Below are positions 17,755 to 19,532 of a stretch of 19,532 nucleotides of DNA, piece by piece. The position numbers and the translations under genes were made by a program. Within the stretch, counting starts at the first letter, position 1. Each line of letters starts with the position of its first letter. Under the pieces are notes generated by a model. The model was given only the letters and a program-made list of their open reading frames with translations. It had not been told where the DNA came from and did not search any database. This DNA comes from AP-15 sp036008325 (GTDB lineage Bacteria; Pseudomonadota; Alphaproteobacteria; ATCC43930; CGMCC-115725): contig DASYNW010000220.1 in assembly GCA_036008325.1 (NCBI GenBank), positions 1 to 19,532 of the forward strand, written 5' to 3'.

Positions 17755-18735
17755 CTAAAAATGCCGATAGCCGGCGGCCTCGACCGCGACTTCGTGCCCG
17801 TCGCCATCGACCAGGCGCACGCCGGCGCCGGCCTCGATCCGGCCGATCGCGCTGATCGCCACGCCGAGCCGCGATCCGAGCGCGCCGATCGCCGAATTCG
17901 CCGCGGCGGGTGCGGTGAACAGCAATTCATAATCGTCGCCGCCGCCGGCGAGCCGCGCTGCAATGCCCGGTTCGAGCGCCGCCGCCGCCCGCGCTGCCGC
18001 CGACAGCGGCAGGGAGCCGAGCTCCACGATCGCGGCGAGGCCGGACGTCTCGCAGATATGGTCGAGATCGGCGAGGAGCCCGTCCGAAACATCGATCATC
18101 GCATGTGCGATCCCGCACAGCGCGGGGCCGAGGGTCACGCGCGGCTCGGGCAGCCGGTAACGCGCAATCAGGGCGCCGCGGTGCTCGGCGGCGAGCTTCG
18201 GATAAGACCCGCGCAGCACGCCGAGGCCGAGATAGGCGTCGCCGATCGTACCGGAGACCCACACGATGTCGCCCGGCCGGGCGCCGCTGCGGCGGATCTC
18301 CATTCCGGCCGCGACCTCGCCGATCGCGGTCAAGGACAACACCGCCGGCCCGGTGGTCGCAACCGAATCGCCGCCCAGCAGCGCGACGCCGAATTGCTGC
18401 TGATCCTCGCCGAGCCCGCGGGCGAAATCGGCGATCCATGCCGAGCCCAATCCGGCCGGCAGCGCCGTCGTCAGCAGGTAATGGAGCGGTCGCGCACCCA
18501 TCGCCGCCAGATCCGACAGATTGACCCGCAGCAACTTTCTGGCGACCAGGTCGGGCGGGTCTTCCGGCAGATAATGCACCCCCGCGACCATCGCGTCCGC
18601 GGTCATCACCAGCCGCTGCCCGGGGCCGCACTCGACCAGCGCGGCATCGTCGAGCAATCCGAGCCCGCCCGCCCCGGCCAGCGGCGCGAAATAGCGCCCT
18701 ATGCGCTCGAACTCGTCTTCTTCGCCTTCCGCCAT
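17755..18735 (-). CDS. thiL: Thiamine-monophosphate kinase
   Basis: Phosphorylates thiamine phosphate to the active cofactor thiamine diphosphate. The 326-aa protein begins MAEGEEDEFERIGRYFAPL, the usual ThiL opening (EF..I), and has DDAA (29-32), VMTADAMVAGVHY (43-55), VNLSDLAAMGARP (71-83), GGDS (121-124), DVSDGLLADL (215-224) and GGDDYELLF (265-273), all in the order expected for the PurM/ThiL superfamily ATP and metal sites. It follows nusB, as in many alphaproteobacteria, but the 187-bp gap contains two inverted palindromic elements. The other PurM-superfamily member of the window is the purM gene at 9087. Confidence 0.97.
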   Translation of the reverse strand: MAEGEEDEFERIGRYFAPLAGAGGLGLLDDAALVECGPGQRLVMTADAMVAGVHYLPEDPPDLVARKLLRVNLSDLAAMGARPLHYLLTTALPAGLGSAWIADFARGLGEDQQQFGVALLGGDSVATTGPAVLSLTAIGEVAAGMEIRRSGARPGDIVWVSGTIGDAYLGLGVLRGSYPKLAAEHRGALIARYRLPEPRVTLGPALCGIAHAMIDVSDGLLADLDHICETSGLAAIVELGSLPLSAAARAAAALEPGIAARLAGGGDDYELLFTAPAAANSAIGALGSRLGVAISAIGRIEAGAGVRLVDGDGHEVAVEAAGYRHF

Positions 18736-18766
18736 GGTTTCAGCTCAGGATGCGATGACGCGCAGC

Positions 18767-18911
18767 CTTCCCGTCTCCGCCCGCATTGCGGGGGAGAGGG
18801 GGGGGCGCGCGCCGAGGGCGTGGGAGGGGGAGGGGGCCTTCGTATGCCTCAGGCGCGGCACCGCCACCCACCTCACCCAAACCCTCTCCCGCAAGCGGGC
18901 GGAGAGGGTGA
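18767..18911. repeat. Two inverted palindromic elements between nusB and thiL
   Basis: Left copy about 18767-18800 (TCTCCGCCCGC-att-GCGGGGGAGAGG). Right copy 18871-18911 (CCTCACCC then CCCTCTCCCGC-aa-GCGGGCGGAGAGGG). The reverse complement of the right copy aligns with the left copy and with the copy at 17699-17741, so the three are one family, the middle-right one inverted. The purine-rich stretch between them (18801-18838) is unusually G-rich. Confidence 0.82.
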
Positions 18912-18922
18912 GTTTGGCGCCG

Positions 18923-19435
18923 CTACATATCCGCCGCGCGCAGGCCGCGCCCCAGCCGATTGAGGACGCCGTTGGCCAGCCCCGGCTCCTTGCCGGTAAA
19001 AAAGGCGTGGGCGATGGCGATGTACTCGCTGATCGAGACCCGCGCTGGAACGTCGGCGCGATGCACCAGCTCCCACACGCCGGCGCGCAGGATCGCGCGC
19101 AGCACCGCATCGAGCCGGTTGAGCGGCCAGTCCTCGACCAATGCCGTCGAAATGTCGAGGTCGAGCCGCTCCTGATCGGCGGTCACGCCGCGAACGATGT
19201 CGCTGAAGAACGCCGCGTCGGCCTCGGCCAGCTGGTCGCCGTCGATCTCCTGGTCGAACCGATAGCGGGCGAATTCGCGCACCACCGCTTGCGCGTCGAG
19301 CTCGGGGTTGAGCTCGAGCTGGTAGAGCGCCTGGACCGCGGCGAGCCGTGCCACGGTGCGCCGCCGCCCGCCGAGGCGCGGGCGTCCCTCGCCGCTGGTG
19401 TGGTCGTCGGCGGTGTGGTCGTCGGCGGCGTTCAT
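18923..19435 (-). CDS. nusB: Transcription antitermination factor NusB
   Basis: RNA-binding protein that, with S10 (NusE), NusA and NusG, protects rRNA transcription from termination. From ATG 19435 (MNAADDHTADDHT) the protein has 170 residues. The NusB fold starts at RRTVARLAAVQALYQLE (about 25-41), continues with DADAAFFSDIVRGV-like residues (LAEADAAFFSDIVRGV) and the ends DVPARVSISEYIAIAHAFF and GLANGVLNRL. An upstream in-frame codon at 19483 would overlap ribH fully and is rejected. The start overlaps the ribH stop (ATGA), so translation is coupled. The N-terminal arm carries a duplicated TADDH unit. Confidence 0.96.
   Translation of the reverse strand: MNAADDHTADDHTSGEGRPRLGGRRRTVARLAAVQALYQLELNPELDAQAVVREFARYRFDQEIDGDQLAEADAAFFSDIVRGVTADQERLDLDISTALVEDWPLNRLDAVLRAILRAGVWELVHRADVPARVSISEYIAIAHAFFTGKEPGLANGVLNRLGRGLRAADM
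19398..19427. repeat. Two tandem 15-bp repeats in the 5' end of nusB
   Basis: GTGTGGTCGTCGGCG occurs twice in a row (19398-19412 and 19413-19427), encoding the TADDH duplication in the disordered N-terminus of NusB. Confidence 0.9.
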
Positions 19436-19532
19436 GCGCCAGCCCGCGCCAGGCGCTGCTTCAATTCGACGATCGCCAGGCACGCGCGCACCGCCGCCCC
19501 GCCATGGTCGCGGCCCTCGGGCGGGGCGCGTT
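19432..19532 (-). CDS. ribH: 6,7-dimethyl-8-ribityllumazine synthase, C-terminal end (partial)
   Basis: Only the last 32 codons are in the window. The frame reads RAPPEGRDHGGAAVRACLAI and ends VELKQRLARAGA before TGA (19434-19432). The GGAAVRA helix followed by a leucine/lysine-rich tail is the characteristic RibH C-terminus (commonly N-K-GGEAA-RA-AL-LK). RibH makes lumazine in riboflavin synthesis. The overlap with nusB and the ribH-nusB-thiL order, standard in alphaproteobacteria, support the call more than the short sequence does. Confidence 0.82.
   Translation of the reverse strand, partial: RAPPEGRDHGGAAVRACLAIVELKQRLARAGA

Overview
The window comes from a GC-rich alphaproteobacterium. 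The strongest signs are two housekeeping neighbourhoods in the order usual for that class: ribH-nusB-thiL-hppA, and bamE divergent from a ubiquinol-cytochrome c chaperone-DUF177-rpmF-plsX-fabH-ihfA-merR cluster. The hppA product has the K+-independent signature. A Rhodospirillales-like or related lineage is plausible, but I cannot fix the order or genus from sequence alone.

Layout. 1-922: the 5' end of a sulfatase gene (minus strand), then cynS (cyanase, plus strand). A near-perfect sigma-54 -24/-12 promoter lies before cynS. 948-5997: a potassium-import operon on the minus strand, read as [27-aa membrane peptide]-kdpF-kdpA-kdpB-kdpC, with an 11-bp-spaced direct repeat upstream that looks like a KdpE operator. 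kdpA and kdpB are separated by 198 bp holding two inverted copies of a palindromic element. kdpD and kdpE are not in the window. 6088-7138: three small, poorly characterised minus-strand genes. 7291-8954: a minus-strand pair of a TauD-family dioxygenase and a MoeB/ThiF-type E1-like enzyme. 9087-10190: a purM gene on the plus strand whose product reads like the archaeal PurM type. 10216-14760: the minus-strand block merR-ihfA-fabH-plsX-rpmF-DUF177-chaperone (listed in coordinate order), which links respiratory complex assembly, ribosomal protein L32, phospholipid and fatty-acid initiation, and a nucleoid protein. 14906-15412: bamE (plus). 15442-19532: minus-strand ribH(partial)-nusB-thiL-hppA, with ATGA coupling of ribH and nusB and palindromic repeats on both sides of thiL.

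How the genes work together. The left third concerns nutrient scavenging: cyanate as a nitrogen source under probable RpoN control, and high-affinity K+ uptake. The right half is core metabolism and envelope biogenesis. The middle (about 5.9-10.2 kb) is the least conventional part. I see no mobile element, integrase, CRISPR array, rRNA or tRNA. I did not find a clear new multi-gene system; the best leads are the Kdp-leader peptide, the archaeal-type PurM, the RpoN-cynS link and the pair of small orphan proteins. No stretch longer than about 300 bp is left without a called gene; if the weak call at 6941-7138 is wrong, 6756-7290 becomes a 535-bp gap.
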